Shown piece by piece: positions 28,270 through 41,480 of a stretch of 64,000 bases of DNA. The notes below the pieces were generated by a model. That model had not been told where the DNA came from and did no database searches. It saw only the letters and a program-made list of their open reading frames with translations. This stretch comes from Microcebus murinus (Eukaryota; Chordata; Mammalia; Primates; Cheirogaleidae). The position numbers and the translations under genes were made by a program. The DNA is taken from assembly GCF_040939455.1 (NCBI RefSeq), contig NC_134117.1, forward strand, positions 24,793,501 through 24,857,500, written 5' to 3'. Every line of letters begins with the position of its first letter. Position 1 is the first letter of the stretch.

Positions 28270-28487
28270 TGTTATCGATTGTCTAATACATGCTAAGTAC
28301 TGTGCTGCTGTGCTAGGTTATACTTATTTTCACTTTTCTACACTACAAGCCTGAGACATAGGCATTATTTCCAATCTGACACATGAGAAGATTGAGGCTA
28401 AGAAGTTATGAAATATCCCTAAAATCAAAGATAATAAGTAACAACTATGATGCAAACCCAAGTTGGTCAGATTCTAAAGCCTATGGG
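28270..28487 (-). mobile_element. MIR SINE, antisense
   Basis: 'gctaagtactgtgctg', 'acacatgagaagattgaggctaagaag' and 'gatgcaaacccaagttggtcag' follow MIR in antisense. The adjacent Alu inserted at its end. Confidence 0.65.
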
Positions 28488-28848
<361 letters not shown>

Positions 28849-30840
28849 AAAGCCTATGGGTATTTTTTCTATTAATATGACCACAGGCTGCAGTTTTTAA
28901 AAAAACTTGTTACTATTTGGATTTTTCTTTGTTTTAGGATTATTTTCTTAGATTTTTAGAAATAGAATTACTGAGTCAGAGGCTTGGTCAGTTTAAGGAT
29001 CTTGATACATATCACCAATCTGCTTTTTAAAAGGCCTGTGTGAATGTCCACCCTCACTGAGTCTTTTCCCAGAATGGATCTGTTTTGAAATTGGCCATGG
29101 AAAGCAAAGATATGATCAGCATTTTGTTGTCAACTCAACTCCTGTCCCTCAGGTGCCAGGATACTCATGTTTCTGGAGGATGGTGTGCTGCTGGGGCAGG
29201 CTGGAAGCATGAACTTTCCTAAGATCATGCTCAGAATTGCAACCTGAGAATTGCAACCATGCTTCCTGAGCCACTCCTGGAGACCAGGAACCTTGTTCTG
29301 TGCTTTGCAGAATTCAGGAATCCACCAGCCCTTTCCTCATAGAGGCCACTAGTGAATTCAGGCCTAGGCTGTTCCCACAGATTTTATACTCAGAGTCCTT
29401 AGTTTCTCCCCATTTCCCAACAAGAACCTGCCTCCCCAGGAGTTTGTGTCAGGGAAAAGGCAATGTTTTTTTCTGGGGCTGTCTAAAAGAGGACATTAAA
29501 AGTGCATCTAGTTACTACCAAAGGAGGCTAACTATAGAGTCCAAAAAGTAAGCCAAAATCATGACATTCCAAGGAAAGTTGTGGTATTTACCTTTGTTTT
29601 ATGCCTACCCTCATTCAGGATCTTCTTGTCAAATTTATTTTCTTTTCCCTGTGTTGGAAAAAGTTATACAATCATCCCATCCCCACCCCCATCATACACA
29701 TACAAACTCTAAGAAACACTTTCTCCTTTTATAGGAAAGAGATAATCATGTGACCCTAAGAAGGTAGGACCACCCCCACTCCATCACCTACTACTTAAAC
29801 TCAAGGAATGTTTCTTTTACAGTTCTTCCATCTAAGGTCCTGCCTGAGTTTTGCACATTCCCCTTATAGCACTGCAGGGACCTTAAGAGGTCATTGGTCC
29901 ATCTGGCTGCCTCAGGATCCCTCTGTGGCCGCTGTCTGGGGACAGCCCTGAATGTTTGAGGTTTTCTTTCTGTTTGGTTAGAGACTTATGTAGCTGTGTG
30001 TGTCATCTGGGTTAGGGTGAGGTGAGGGGGGAGCCCTGGGCTTAATGGGAGACGTCTAAATGCACTGACTGCTGAGAGGGCTCTGAGTGTTGATTAGAGT
30101 TAAGCCCAGAGTGGCTGCTAATGTACATTCCTGACTGATAGGGACCAGATAATGTGCTCCAAGCAATATTTTTAACCTGTAGGAGATATGGTAGCTTAAA
30201 AGAGTTAAGCTTTTCTGCTACTTTTGGTTACACTAGGTGCTAAATTCCCTGCTGAAGTGAATAGCATTGGATCCTGGGCATTATCAACAAACAAATAACA
30301 ACACACCACCTTCCTTCTTTGAAGTCTCTCTTCTTCCATTCTTGCCTTTGCTTGCATCTTTCTTTTTACTTCTCTTTCTAATTCTATCACTACCCCTTTA
30401 TACTGCACCTTGATCTTCCTCCCTTTCCCTCCTTCCCCAGAGTAAAATCTTGGTGAGAGATAGGAGAAAGGAAATCCACAAACATGGGAAAGTTGCTGAG
30501 AGAGGCAAGCCCCATCTGCCCACTTCTTCTCAGTTAAGTCCCAGCTGAGCTATGTGGAACATCTGATTCCCTAGTATAAAATTGGCTGGTAAGTAAGGGC
30601 ACTTGGGTGGAAGTAGAAGAGGGTAGTTAGAACAGGGAGCTAGGGTCTGTCTGCATGGTAGGCGAGCAAGAGCTGGAGAGGCTCCTTTGCAGATGCCCTG
30701 AACTCTGTGTGTGCCAGACAGAAAGGATTCTCCATTCCCTTGTTCCCCCTTGTCCCCCCAGGATAGTTACCCCTTCTGGTGCACTGCTCCTCCCCACTAA
30801 TTCCAGGCAATGCCAACAAGAGCATCTCTCCTATTTCCAG

Positions 30841-30935
30841 GTATGGCCTTTGGCCTCAGGCCGGCTGGGGCAGTGCTTACATACCATCCAGACTGAAGAT
30901 CGAGTCTGGTCCATTGCTATCAGCCCATTACTCAG
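30841..30935 (+). CDS. FBXW4: FBXW4 exon 5: WD40 blade, last coding exon in window
   Basis: Acceptor 'ctcctatttccag' is followed directly by GTATGGCCT, giving Val-Trp-Pro after the Lys222 codon of exon 4. The exon encodes residues 223-253 (VWPLASGRLGQCLHTIQTED, then RVWSIAISPLL) plus two bases (AG) of codon 254. Donor is CTCAG|GTAAGG. The next WD40 repeat begins at RLGQCLHTIQTEDRVWSIAIS. No downstream FBXW4 exon was found between here and 64000, so the following exon lies outside the window. In known mammals the intron after this exon is also long. Confidence 0.95.
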
Positions 30936-31032
30936 GTAAGGGAGACATTTTTGGATATGGTTTTGTCCTGTATAATAATGCTTTTGTTTTACTAGATTAG
31001 GTGAGCTAGAAAATATTCTACTTATATATTCT

Positions 31033-31323
31033 TTCTTTCTTTCTTTTTTTTGAGACATAGTCTTGCTTTGTTGCCCCAGGTAGAGTGCAGTGGCATCATT
31101 GTAGCTCACTGCAACCTCAAACTCCTGGGCTTGAGCGATCCCGCCTCAGCCTCCTGAGTAGCTGGGACTACAGGTGTGTGCCACTGTGCCGGCTAATTTT
31201 TTCTATATTTGGTAGAGACGGGATCTTGCTCTTACTTAGGCTGGTCTCAAACTTCTGACTTCAAGCGATCCTCCCACCTTGGCCTGCTAGGATTATAGGC
31301 GTGAGCCACCACACCTGGCCCTT
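31033..31323 (-). mobile_element. Alu, antisense, close to exon 5 donor
   Basis: Starts with a (TTTC)n/T tract and ends 'gccaccacacctggcc'. A 16-bp duplication TCTACTTATATATTCT / TCTACTTGTATATTCT flanks it at 31017-31032 and 31324-31339 (one mismatch). It lies about 100 bp after the exon 5 donor. Confidence 0.92.
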
Positions 31324-32189
31324 TCTACTTGTATATTCTAGGTTGCTTTGAGCTGCTTTCCTGGTGAATTTAAAATCCTCCACAGAGATTTGAGGTCTTT
31401 AGGTCACTTCATATATGCGTGAGGTTGAGAGAACTGTCTAAGGGCTAATTTTCAAGTATTTAACCCCAGAAATGTTGAGGAAAGTATACTATATTAGAAT
31501 GTAACTAAGAGTATGGTTGTTAACAGAGGTGTCCCTTCTGGACCAAATGCTCTCTGGGGTTGCTCCCAAAGCAGAGGCCACTCAGCATCCCTGGTAGGTG
31601 ACAACACCAGCCAGCCTCCTCTTACAACTCACATCTCTGCTTTATTCCTCTTGGAAAATGTCCTCTGGAGTATCCCTTACATACTTGAGTCATCAGGAGA
31701 GGTTTGGGGCCTATATCCAACTGGGCCCTTGAACAAAGAAATATATGTGGAATAGAGACATTGACAATTATAGCAGAAGTGCAAAATTTTTGATAATGGC
31801 TTTACCCTACCCTTTCGCCTGACTTGTATTTCTCTATCTTTACCTATGAACATATGAGCTTTAAATCCCTACTTCTGCTTTTTAAATTCTCTGGAACCAA
31901 GGCAAAGTCTCTTTCCATCCCAGCAGGGTACATGAGACTCTCTCTCCTATATCTATTGTGCCACAATATTTGCCTAGGGTCTTCCCCCACTTCTTTCACC
32001 CCTCACTCCCCACCCAAATGGAAATGGGAATGCTGTGGGGCTGCTGCCCTCCAATATTGGGTTTAAGTTAGTCACTTGTTTTATGAAAGAGTTGGTCCCC
32101 CCTCTTTGCTCAGCCCCTTCAGCCTTTCTCCTTACCCCATGAAGCCTGCACCCCTCCTCCTGCTCCCTTCCACAACTCCCTTTCAGATT

Positions 32190-32440
32190 TTTTTCTTCCT
32201 AAGAATTAGAGCCGATTAGCCACGTCATTAATTCTTCAATTTGACGGCTGATATAGCAGGACCTGAAACACATTGCTGACCCTGGAGAATGGAGACCCGT
32301 TCCTTAGCATATTGACGATGGGAGAAGTTAATTAAAATTCCACAGAGCAGAGGTGTCGGCTAACCTATAAACCTGTCGCTGTTCAGAACAAATCATTCTA
32401 GCAATCCTAGGAAACAGGGAAGGAAAGACCAGCAGGGAGT
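32190..32440. promoter_or_regulatory. Candidate intronic enhancer A
   Basis: Repeat-free stretch with clustered homeodomain cores (CATTAATTC near 32226, GTTAATTAAAA near 32328), a T-box-like AGGTGTC near 32350, and several retained CpGs in otherwise CpG-poor intron. The known role of FBXW4 introns as hosts of FGF8 enhancers makes regulation plausible. There is no direct proof of conservation or activity here. Confidence 0.35.
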
Positions 32441-33049
32441 GGAGAGGCTAAGTGTGTGGGAGCAGAGAGTGGAAAATGGAGCCATCGAGCTTTGTCCCCT
32501 CCTCAGTTTCTTCCTTCTGCTACCCTCCTTAAAGCCAATTAGCTGGGCTTGGGGGTCTGTGGGCTGGATATGTATAAGGATTGAAGGAAAGTGAGATGGT
32601 CTGTGGGAGGTGACAGGTGTGCTGGTGACTTTGTCTTAGTGTTACTTGTGGATTTCTGCTGGCTTCAGGAGACTGGAGTGGGTTAGTGCCAGAGGGAAGC
32701 TCTTCAGGGCTGGAGATGGTCCCTGTGCTTCCTGCATATGGATTGAGGCCAAAGAACACAGACAGAACAGACTCTCCCCTGCACCCCACCCCTGTTTTTC
32801 TCTACTCCAGCCAGTGCCTCTGGAATGTTTTAAGCTACCGCTCAACAGAATAGAACATAGCAACTCTTGAAGATGGCATCAAAAAAAGAGATTGAGGGCG
32901 GGGGCAGGGGCTGCCTTCATCATTAAAAAGCATGTGAGATCACAATAAATTGAATTTTGTTTTTTTGGCCACAATTTGGAGAATGGCTTTGGGGAAGGAC
33001 CTAGCTTTCTACCATTACTATTACTACTGCTTATATGACTGTCACTACT

Positions 33050-33120
33050 ACTAGCAGCTAACATTTATTAGTCATTTGCTTTGTGCCAGACCCTCTGGTA
33101 AGTCCTTGACCTGTTTCATC
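33050..33120 (-). mobile_element. MIR fragment, antisense
   Basis: 'ctaacatttattagtcatttgc', then 'tgtgccaga' and 'ggtaagtccttgacctg', resembles the antisense MIR end. Confidence 0.45.
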
Positions 33121-33529
33121 TTTGGTGAAGACCTGGGTCTTGTATTTTCTTCACATTCTTCTTCAGAGTCTTCCTGTTCTCTTGGTATATTTTCTAGGCC
33201 TGGGATGATTCTTTCACTCATAGTTGGCTGGCTGTTCGCTCCTGACCCACAGTTATTTGAGATGGCTTTCCCCCCCAACTCTTAGACTCTTTTTAAGAAT
33301 AGTTTGCATTTGAGATTTTTGTCTTTACACTAGATGACCAGGATATATGCTGGTATTATCTCTGCCTCTTTTTCTCTTACCCAAAGAATATCCTAGGGTA
33401 GGATCTTTTTACCTTATTAATTAGATCCATTTCTTTTCACTATGACCATGAATTTGAACCTTTCAATAAACTCATCCATTTTCTCAATCTTGGGAGACAC
33501 TGCCTCCCAGCCTTGGGGTCTTTTTTTTA

Positions 33530-33745
33530 GAGCAGTCTGGGAGATGAGTTCTGCTATGCCACCAACTAGCAGAGTGGCCTCAAATAAGTCATTTCCCTCT
33601 CCTAGCTTCAGTTTCCTCATCTTTTAAATATGAATCCTATTTCCTTTATAGACCTTACTAGATTATTGTGAAGATAACCTAAAATAATTTTTATGAAAAT
33701 ACTCTGAAAAGCTAAAAGGGCTATAGTATTATGTCAGCCAGAATC
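33530..33745 (+). mobile_element. MIR SINE fragment
   Basis: 'ctatgccaccaactagcagagtggcct', 'aagtcatttccctctcctagcttcagtttcctcatc' and 'ttattgtgaagataa' are in MIR order. Confidence 0.7.
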
Positions 33746-34889
33746 CTTTCTTATCTGGTGTAAACATTTGCTTACTGGCTTCAATTACTTTCAAGTTTCT
33801 ACCCTTTGCCTGAGCACTTTTTGGCCCCCAGGGAGTTATGCTGCTCTTTTATAGTCTTCTTGATATGGAGCCTCAGTAGGAATCTCTCTTCCTTCTTCTT
33901 TTCCCCCTATAGTGTCCCTGAGCTTGATGACTGCCTTCTGTTCCCCTCCCTGACACCATTCCTGTTTAGTGTATCACTGATGTGATGTGACCCTGGACCC
34001 CTCCTGAAGAACATGAGGGGATGAGGGCAGCAGCTGTCCTCTAGGGCAAGTGCTCCTGGTTTATCTGACAATTTGTCAGCCCATTGTTATTCCTTAGATA
34101 GCTAGAAGGAACCTGGATGGTTAGGAGACCTAGCACAGCTCTTTTCTCGATTAATCTCTCTTCTATGTAAAATAATTTGTCAGACCTGTTCATCTTATTT
34201 CTCTTTGATGCCAGGGCTTTTCTGCCTTCCTGTGTATATACTCAAGCACTTGTAGTATGAAACCTGAAACCTCAAACCTTAGACTTAATTTCAGTAGCTC
34301 ATGACTGGGAGAAAGTAGGTATTCTGTCCTGTGTCCAAATGTTCCCTTCCCCTCCTTCCATGACCTCAAATTTTTTATTTATAAACAGTTGTGGAAGATG
34401 ATATTTAATACTAGTTATGTGCTTAGAGCCACATTTATATACTCAAAAAATACAGAAGGAAAACCAATAGACTCCAAAGGAAGGTGGCAGGCAAGGACTT
34501 TTTCCTCTGCCTCCTGTTTAACCTCCCACCCATCTTCTTGTCCCGACACCAATAATCCTGTTTTTAAGGTTCATGACTTACAATTGAAGCCCCCTTCCTG
34601 TGGAGGAGGTCCCACCTGGAGCTGTTGGATAAGTGAAAGGACAGATTGAGATGTCTCAGGAGTGAGATGCTGGAGGTGTGCCTGGAGAGAGAGGAGTGTA
34701 TGTCCCCTACCCCAGGACTGTAATTGTATGGCAGGAATATCTTCAGCCCACTAGTCTCAGAGATACAACCTCTTGATGTTGCATGGAATTCTGAGCACTT
34801 TCCCATGAGTAACATAGAAAATCAGATTTTTAGAAGTGTATAATATGTTTTATTGTCATTTAAAAATCATTTGCACCTGAATAAAGTTA

Positions 34890-35225
<336 letters not shown>

Positions 35226-35274
35226 AAATGCAGAACTGTTAAAGACTTAACTTTCCATCTCTTCCATTCTCATT

Positions 35275-35400
35275 TCCTTTACACCTTACTCCTTGGGTAT
35301 TTACTGAACACTTGCAGTGTAGCAACTTCCCCAGTGATCTTATTCAGTGGTGGGGATAAGACAGATATATAACTGTAATGATTGCCAGACTATAGTAGGG
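35275..35400 (-). mobile_element. L2-like remnant
   Basis: 'gggtatttactgaacacttgcagtg' and 'gataagacagatatata' look like L2 in antisense. Weak. Confidence 0.35.
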
Positions 35401-37674
35401 ACCTTAACCTAGGCTGTCTCTGGTTGGAGGGAAAGAGGGAATTGTCATTCTTTTCTGGGTAAAGGTATAAATTGAGGCCTTTGGGAAGGGAAGATCAATG
35501 CAAAGCCATATGTGGGATGTGGCAGAAGAGGCAGTAGTTTGTGCCCAGGTCTACCCCCGCCTATTACCATATCCTATGTGCTGAGGGAGGGCCATAAGGC
35601 AGGCCTCTGGGTCATTGTTGTGCCTTACTCATCAATATCTTGGATGGTAGCTGTGGCTCTTGAAAGGCTCTGTGGGTACCCGGTAACATTCTCTCTTCCT
35701 GGAGGCCAGAGTTGAGAGAGAGAGGAGTGGATGAAGGCAGCATGTGATTGAGGCCAGAGTTCACTCAGGTAGCTGTGAATACTTGCACTATTCCAGGAGT
35801 GCAAACGTGCATAGGTCTTCAGTTTCAGGCCCCCTCCAAGCGAGCCATGGGACTTGTGGTGAAATGAATCTGTAGACCTATCTACCCTGTTTGCCTGGGA
35901 GGGGAAGGGAAAGGAGCCCATAGTTGCTCCTTCTTCTGCAGACACCATATTCATTGCCCTCCAAGAAAAAGAAGGTGCTCAGCAGAACCCTTTCCCCATC
36001 TCTGAATAACACTGTCGTGTGAGTGAGTGTGGTCAGGAAGGCTTCCCTGGACACTTGGGTTTTAATCCCTTCTCTCCTGCTTCTGTCATTAGGGAAATAT
36101 ATGAGTGGTATAGGTGTAGAAACTTGACTTAGCTGTGTTATTAAATATACAATATAATTTTGTGTACCTTTGCTCACTGTGGTGGCCTGTTTGTTTTTGG
36201 GGAGATTAGTCCAAGTCTGTATGAAATGTACCGATTCAAATTTGTAAAGTGAGTTGCGGCCCCTGGGGGGTTTTGATGGAGGAGCTGCCCCTTCTTGCTT
36301 CATTTCTCCTGAGGTGAGGGAGAGTCTAGAAGGAAAGCAATCACTGTGTACTGTTTGGGAAGGGGGTGGGTTTTTGGGGAAAGCAGGGTGTTTGTTCCCA
36401 GTGGCTACAGGGTTTACTGTGTGTTGTGTGTGTAGTAGACGCATATTCACCAGCTGGTTGAAATACATCTTTCTTTAGTGAAAGGTAATTGCATCTAGAG
36501 TTTTCTCTGACAGAGAGGTTTGAAAGATTGCAAAAAGAAGTAGCCAACTTTCAGTTTGGATTCTTTTGGTTCCCGGTAGTGCAGCAATCCTTTGGCCCTA
36601 GGCTCCATAACTCACTCGGTGCTTTAGGAGAAGAAGAATCAAAAGTAAATATTGTGCCTCTGAGTTTTTCTTTTTCTGGCTGGCTATACACAGCTGGGTG
36701 TGAAGGGGATCCCTAACCTTGATAACCTGAGGACACAGATGGATGACTTTGTAGTGGTTCACACTGTAGCTGGTCCTCCAGATGGCGCGGGCCATGGCTA
36801 GCTTGGGGATCTCTCTGTTCTCCTGTCCCAGGGTCAGAGGCAGAGGGGAAGCCTCCTCTGGGGCCTGTCCAAGGAAAGGAGACCTGAAGATTTAGGCAAA
36901 GAGTGGCTTTATGTCCCCCACTGCAAAACCGTAGGGCACAGCATGGAACTTCCTGCATGTGGTACCCCTCAATGAGAGAGTCAGAGGCACAAAGACACCA
37001 TGGAGGGGCCAGTTGCTGGTGTGGCTGGAAGGGGTGTCATGACACCTCGAGAAGGATGGAAGCTCTGGGTAATGTTACTTGGGCCCACTGATCCAGGCTT
37101 AAATGAGCTTAAATTGGAAAGGCATCAATGTGGGGTTGCCATTGAATTGGAGTGAGGTCCTGTTAAATCTCAGTGCAGTGCCCCCTGCCCTAGAGTTCAT
37201 TGCCTGTGCAAATGCAAGCCTCTCAGGCAGTCGTATCCATCAGTGGCAAGGACCAAATACCACAGGGGTGGGTTTCACTTCCTCAGGACTCTGGATTTCT
37301 ACCATTACCCCGGGCAAGATGAGCACAGGGAGGCTCATATGCTGAGCTGCTGGTCTGAAACCAGTACTCTCCCAGCCCAGACTGGCCCAGAACCCATTTG
37401 TTGGGAGCAACTCCTTCACTGGTTGGCTCACTTTTCAAGAGCTGACTTAAATAAAACACTACAAATAGAAACAGGCTGCTGCAGAGGACTGGATACTGTG
37501 GAGACACAGTTGATGCATTGAGACTCTGCCCCCTGCTAACAGGGATACATTTCTGTCTCTGTCTCAGTGTTTAAATTCATGCTTTCTCCATCGCTGTCTC
37601 TGTGTCTCTCTTTCTCTTCTTCTATGCCTTCCCTCCCCCCAGACCCTCAGTTTCTTTTTCTCTCTCTCCAGATA

Positions 37675-37790
37675 CTGCCTAAGCATTACTATGTTCTAGT
37701 CACTAGGGAAACAACAGTGAACTAGACAGCATAGTCTGATGGGAGAGATGGACAAGTGGGTAGTACAATGTGGTTAGTTCTCAGATGAGG
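37675..37790 (-). mobile_element. L2-like remnant
   Basis: 'ctaagcattactatgttctagtcac' and 'aacaacagtgaactagacagca' resemble antisense L2. Confidence 0.4.
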
Positions 37791-38068
37791 TTTAGAGAGA
37801 GCCTTGGGAACACACTGGGGGGATCAGCCTTCTTCTTCCTTCTACTGCCTGTGTTCCCTGGCTCCATTCCCCACCTACACCATTCTTTCTTCTACTCTTT
37901 GCTCATCAGGAAGAGAGAAGGGAATTTTCCTGCCTTAGTTGCTGCTGACTTTTCTGGGTTGTGTGTGCAATGTGTCTGTGTTTTTCCACCTTTGATCACT
38001 GTTCTGCCAACAGATAATTTAGCAATCACATCCCAAGGTGGAAGCATGGAGTTAATGTTAAAATTAGG

Positions 38069-38088
38069 TGTTTTTTTTTTTTTTTTTC
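38069..38088. repeat. Poly-T tract
   Basis: T run between 'aggtg' and 'ctctttaaac', without a recognisable SINE body. Confidence 0.9.
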
Positions 38089-40684
38089 TCTTTAAACTTC
38101 AGTGGGTGATGAGGCAGAGAGGGAGGGAGGCGGGAGGGTGAAGGGGAGCCATAAATTCTGGGGCTGGTGTAGCTGTTCTGTGAGCAGCCGGGAAGCCTCT
38201 GATGTCTCCACAGCACTTTCATTAACATTTAAATTAAGGGTTTGTTTTCCAGTCTGTTTTATAGGTAGGGACCTTTCATGGCCTGTCACATGCGCCCCCC
38301 ACTCCCCCACCCCCCAGCTAGTGTGTAATTGTAGCCACTGCTCTATCCTAACTCTGGGTTGTAGCTATAGGTTCAAAGGGAATTCCTGGAGATGGAGCTT
38401 TGGAAGTATGAGATGTAACAGTCAGGATGTGGGTGTTACTCCACAAATGAAGGTGTTGTGGTAGGAGTTCTTTTCTCCTCTTATCTGACCTGTGCTTGTC
38501 TCTGCTCTTCAAGGGACACACACTTCAGTCTGATTCTGGCCCTTCCTATCCTTCATACCCTTCCTTCCCTTGGGCCATGGGGCAGGTGGGAAAGGGTACA
38601 GTCCATCTGAGTGGTTTCTTCTTGTATCACAAGTTAGGGCCTGGGACATTCTAAGATACAGATCTCTATGCTTATCTTCCTCCTTTTGATTATTATTATT
38701 GTTAATTTTTAACCTCATGAATTTAGCCTTCCTTCTATTCCACTTAGTCTTGGAGAAGTAATAAAATAAAAGGGATTACCATCTGAGAAGAATTTATAAT
38801 ATAATAGGATCCTTTGGTCCTAAAAAAAAAATGCATTCTGACATAGATATACGAATACACACCATACTTAGTCACTAGCTCTGAGTGTATCTGTGTTAGA
38901 AGCAGCTTACTGATTAGAAGATCATTTGAGGAAGCCGTTCTCCCCAATCTTGGCATTCAGAGGAAGCTCCCCTACAACCTTAAGCAATGTATTTGTTTTC
39001 AAGCTTCCATTCTTATAGGGGTATTTGGCAGCATTTGGCGATGTTTCGAAAAGACATTTCTGCTCTGGTCTCTCTCCTTTCCATCAGCATCTTGTTTATT
39101 TGTAGATGATGGGAATGTATGCTAAACACACATGAGGCATCTCACTAGTTCAAACCTCTGAGGACTTAGTTCACCCACTGCTGGTCTCTAGCTAGCTTTT
39201 TTCTCTGGACAGTGATAAGTGAGGCACGGAGACCTTTTTCTCTTTCTGTTCAGAGGCTGAGAGTTTTCTTTCTTTTGGAGCCTGAACTTCACTGCCCAAA
39301 GTCACCACATCTTCCTCCCCTAACCCAATTAAAGCATCCATGACATCTGCAGGGTTGAAGATGGCTGAGTGTTTTGCTCTCCTATGCCAGGTAACCTTGT
39401 GAACAGGTGGACACTCTCATTCCCTGAGGTCTTGCCCAAGGGGAGTGAGAGAGGTGCTGGGGCGGCTAGGGCGACCCCTCTGCAGGTGCTGCCTGGGCTC
39501 AGATTCCAGCCTGGTGTTCAGGCCCCGCCTGGTGGTGATTAATCTGGGACACGGGCCGACAGAGGCCCAGCCAGGGCAGCTTTGGTCCCTCACTGTGAAG
39601 ACCTTTGGCTCAGAGACTGAACTGATCTCTGTAGCCTGCTTCGGCTTGGGGTTTGATCTGTCAAGGCTAAAGAGGAACCTGATGGTAGAGCGGAAGCTTC
39701 TAGCCCTGTCTGACTTATAGCACTGATCCATTCCAGTGGCCTTGTCATGATAATACTAGTATATTTAGGAAGGTTTCCCCACCTGTTAGCTGTAAACACT
39801 CAGATCAGTCAAAAGAGGGCTCTTCATGAAAGATCTGTGCTTTTAGTTTTTTGAGCTACGGGTGCTTACTCTAGTAAACAGTCTGGGGGCCAGGGTGGGG
39901 GTTTCTAGTGGGAATCAGTGAAAAAGGCAATAATGGGGGTGTGACTGGATCAGTAGCAGAATGTATGTTTTTGTGTGTGGGGGGGGTCATGTCAAAGCTG
40001 GAAGGATCACCCCATCCTCCTGCAATTAGGTGGCTGTCAGGCCATTTGGGACAGATTTCAGTACTTCAGTTTAGAATCAAGTCTTAAGTTCCTTGTTTTC
40101 CTTTTCATTTCAAACCAAACTTTTTTTTGAAAATTCCTTACCCTCCTCTTCCCATTTCCATCTATTAGATTCTTGGTTCCTAGGACCTCCATGGTGCCAG
40201 TTGTATTTCTTCCCTTCTCTGAGTTCAGCACAATGGCACATGGCTCTACTCAGTCATGGGCTTAAGGCTCAAGAATAGAAATTCTGCTTCTGACAGTTTC
40301 CCTGTATCAGTGAGTCTCAGTGAGTTAGTTGCATTATTATAGTAGTTCCTTTTGGCAGTTAGGAGCTTGAGATCCAAGAGCTGGAACATTTTCCTTACAC
40401 CATCAAGAAAGAGAATAGGTATCTCTGTGTACCCTCAGTGGAATATTTGCCACCACTGATGTGGGAAACTGGCTGTAATGATGCTATGAATCATAAAGGT
40501 TTGTGTTGATTCTGAGTTTTTCTGTGCTGACTAGAATTTCTGTGCATGATGACACTAAAGGATGCATTTTGCATCAGCAAACCAATGAATGTATTTGTCT
40601 CTTCCTTCAGAGTAATACTAAAAGGTCTCACTCAGACTGTGGATTGAACATCTGCTAATCCTTGAGATTCTCTAGCAGTTTCTT

Positions 40685-41011
40685 TTTTTTTTTTTTGAGA
40701 CAGAGTCTCGCTTGTTGACCAGGCTAGAGTGAGTGCCGTGGCATCAGCCTAGCTCACAGCAACCTCAAACTCCTGGGCTCAAGCAATCCTTCTGCCTCAG
40801 CCTCCCGAGTAGCTGGGACTACAGGCATGCGCCACCATGCCCGGCTAATTTTCTATATATATTAGTTGGCCAATTAATTTCTTTCTATTTATAGTAGAGA
40901 CGGGGTCTTGATCTTGCTCAGGCTGGTTTCGAACTCCTGACCTCAAGCAATCCACCCACCTCAGCCTCCCAGAGTGCTAGGATTACAGGCGTGAGCCACC
41001 GCGCCCAGCTT
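40685..41011 (-). mobile_element. Lemur-type dimeric Alu
   Basis: Typical 'ttagttggccaattaattt' linker. Target duplication TCTAGCAGTTTCTT at 40671-40684 and 41012-41025 is perfect. Confidence 0.95.
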
Positions 41012-41329
41012 TCTAGCAGTTTCTTAAACAGGGTTCTTTAGAAGTTTCAGGTAGCGAGCTTTTGGGAGCAGGGGTTGTATTTCCTGTTTTGTGTAAGAGT
41101 TATGTACCTATGTGTTACAGACAAAACCCTATGCCTTTGGGGTGCCATGTTAGGCTGATTACTCAAGTCCTTTGCCTCTTTTCCAAGCTTATTCTTGCTT
41201 CTCTGTCTGGCCAGCACATTTTCATAGGCTGCAGTGTGTGACATGGTCTGTGGTACCCTGTCAGGCTTGGCTCAGGCCTGTCTGAGGTGCTGACAGGGGT
41301 GAGAGGATTGGAGGGAGGAGGGAAGTGAG

Positions 41330-41480
41330 TACATGCATGCAGAAGCCGTGGTAATTGCAAAGGGAATATTAGTCCAGGAGCTGCTGGCCCAGGAAATTGC
41401 TTTCTGCAGCAGCTTTCCCTTTTCATAGTTTGCAATGCAAATTGAAAACATAAATGGTCACAAAAAAGTACAGGGGGGAC
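41330..41480. promoter_or_regulatory. Candidate intronic enhancer B with octamer
   Basis: Repeat-free stretch with a perfect POU octamer ATGCAAAT at 41435-41442 beside 'catagtttgca', in a run of AT-rich motifs. Candidate only. Confidence 0.3.

Noticed and set aside
35878..36468. 196-codon minus-strand open frame, the longest outside FBXW4
   Set aside because: Sequence has no recognisable domain, no poly(A) tail or target duplication for a processed gene, and chance frames of this size occur in 33 kb of intron.
39420..39720. GC-rich open frames on both strands, possible hidden exon
   Set aside because: No splice signals fitting the FBXW4 frame and no WD40 motif; at best a noncoding conserved element with a GATTAATC word.
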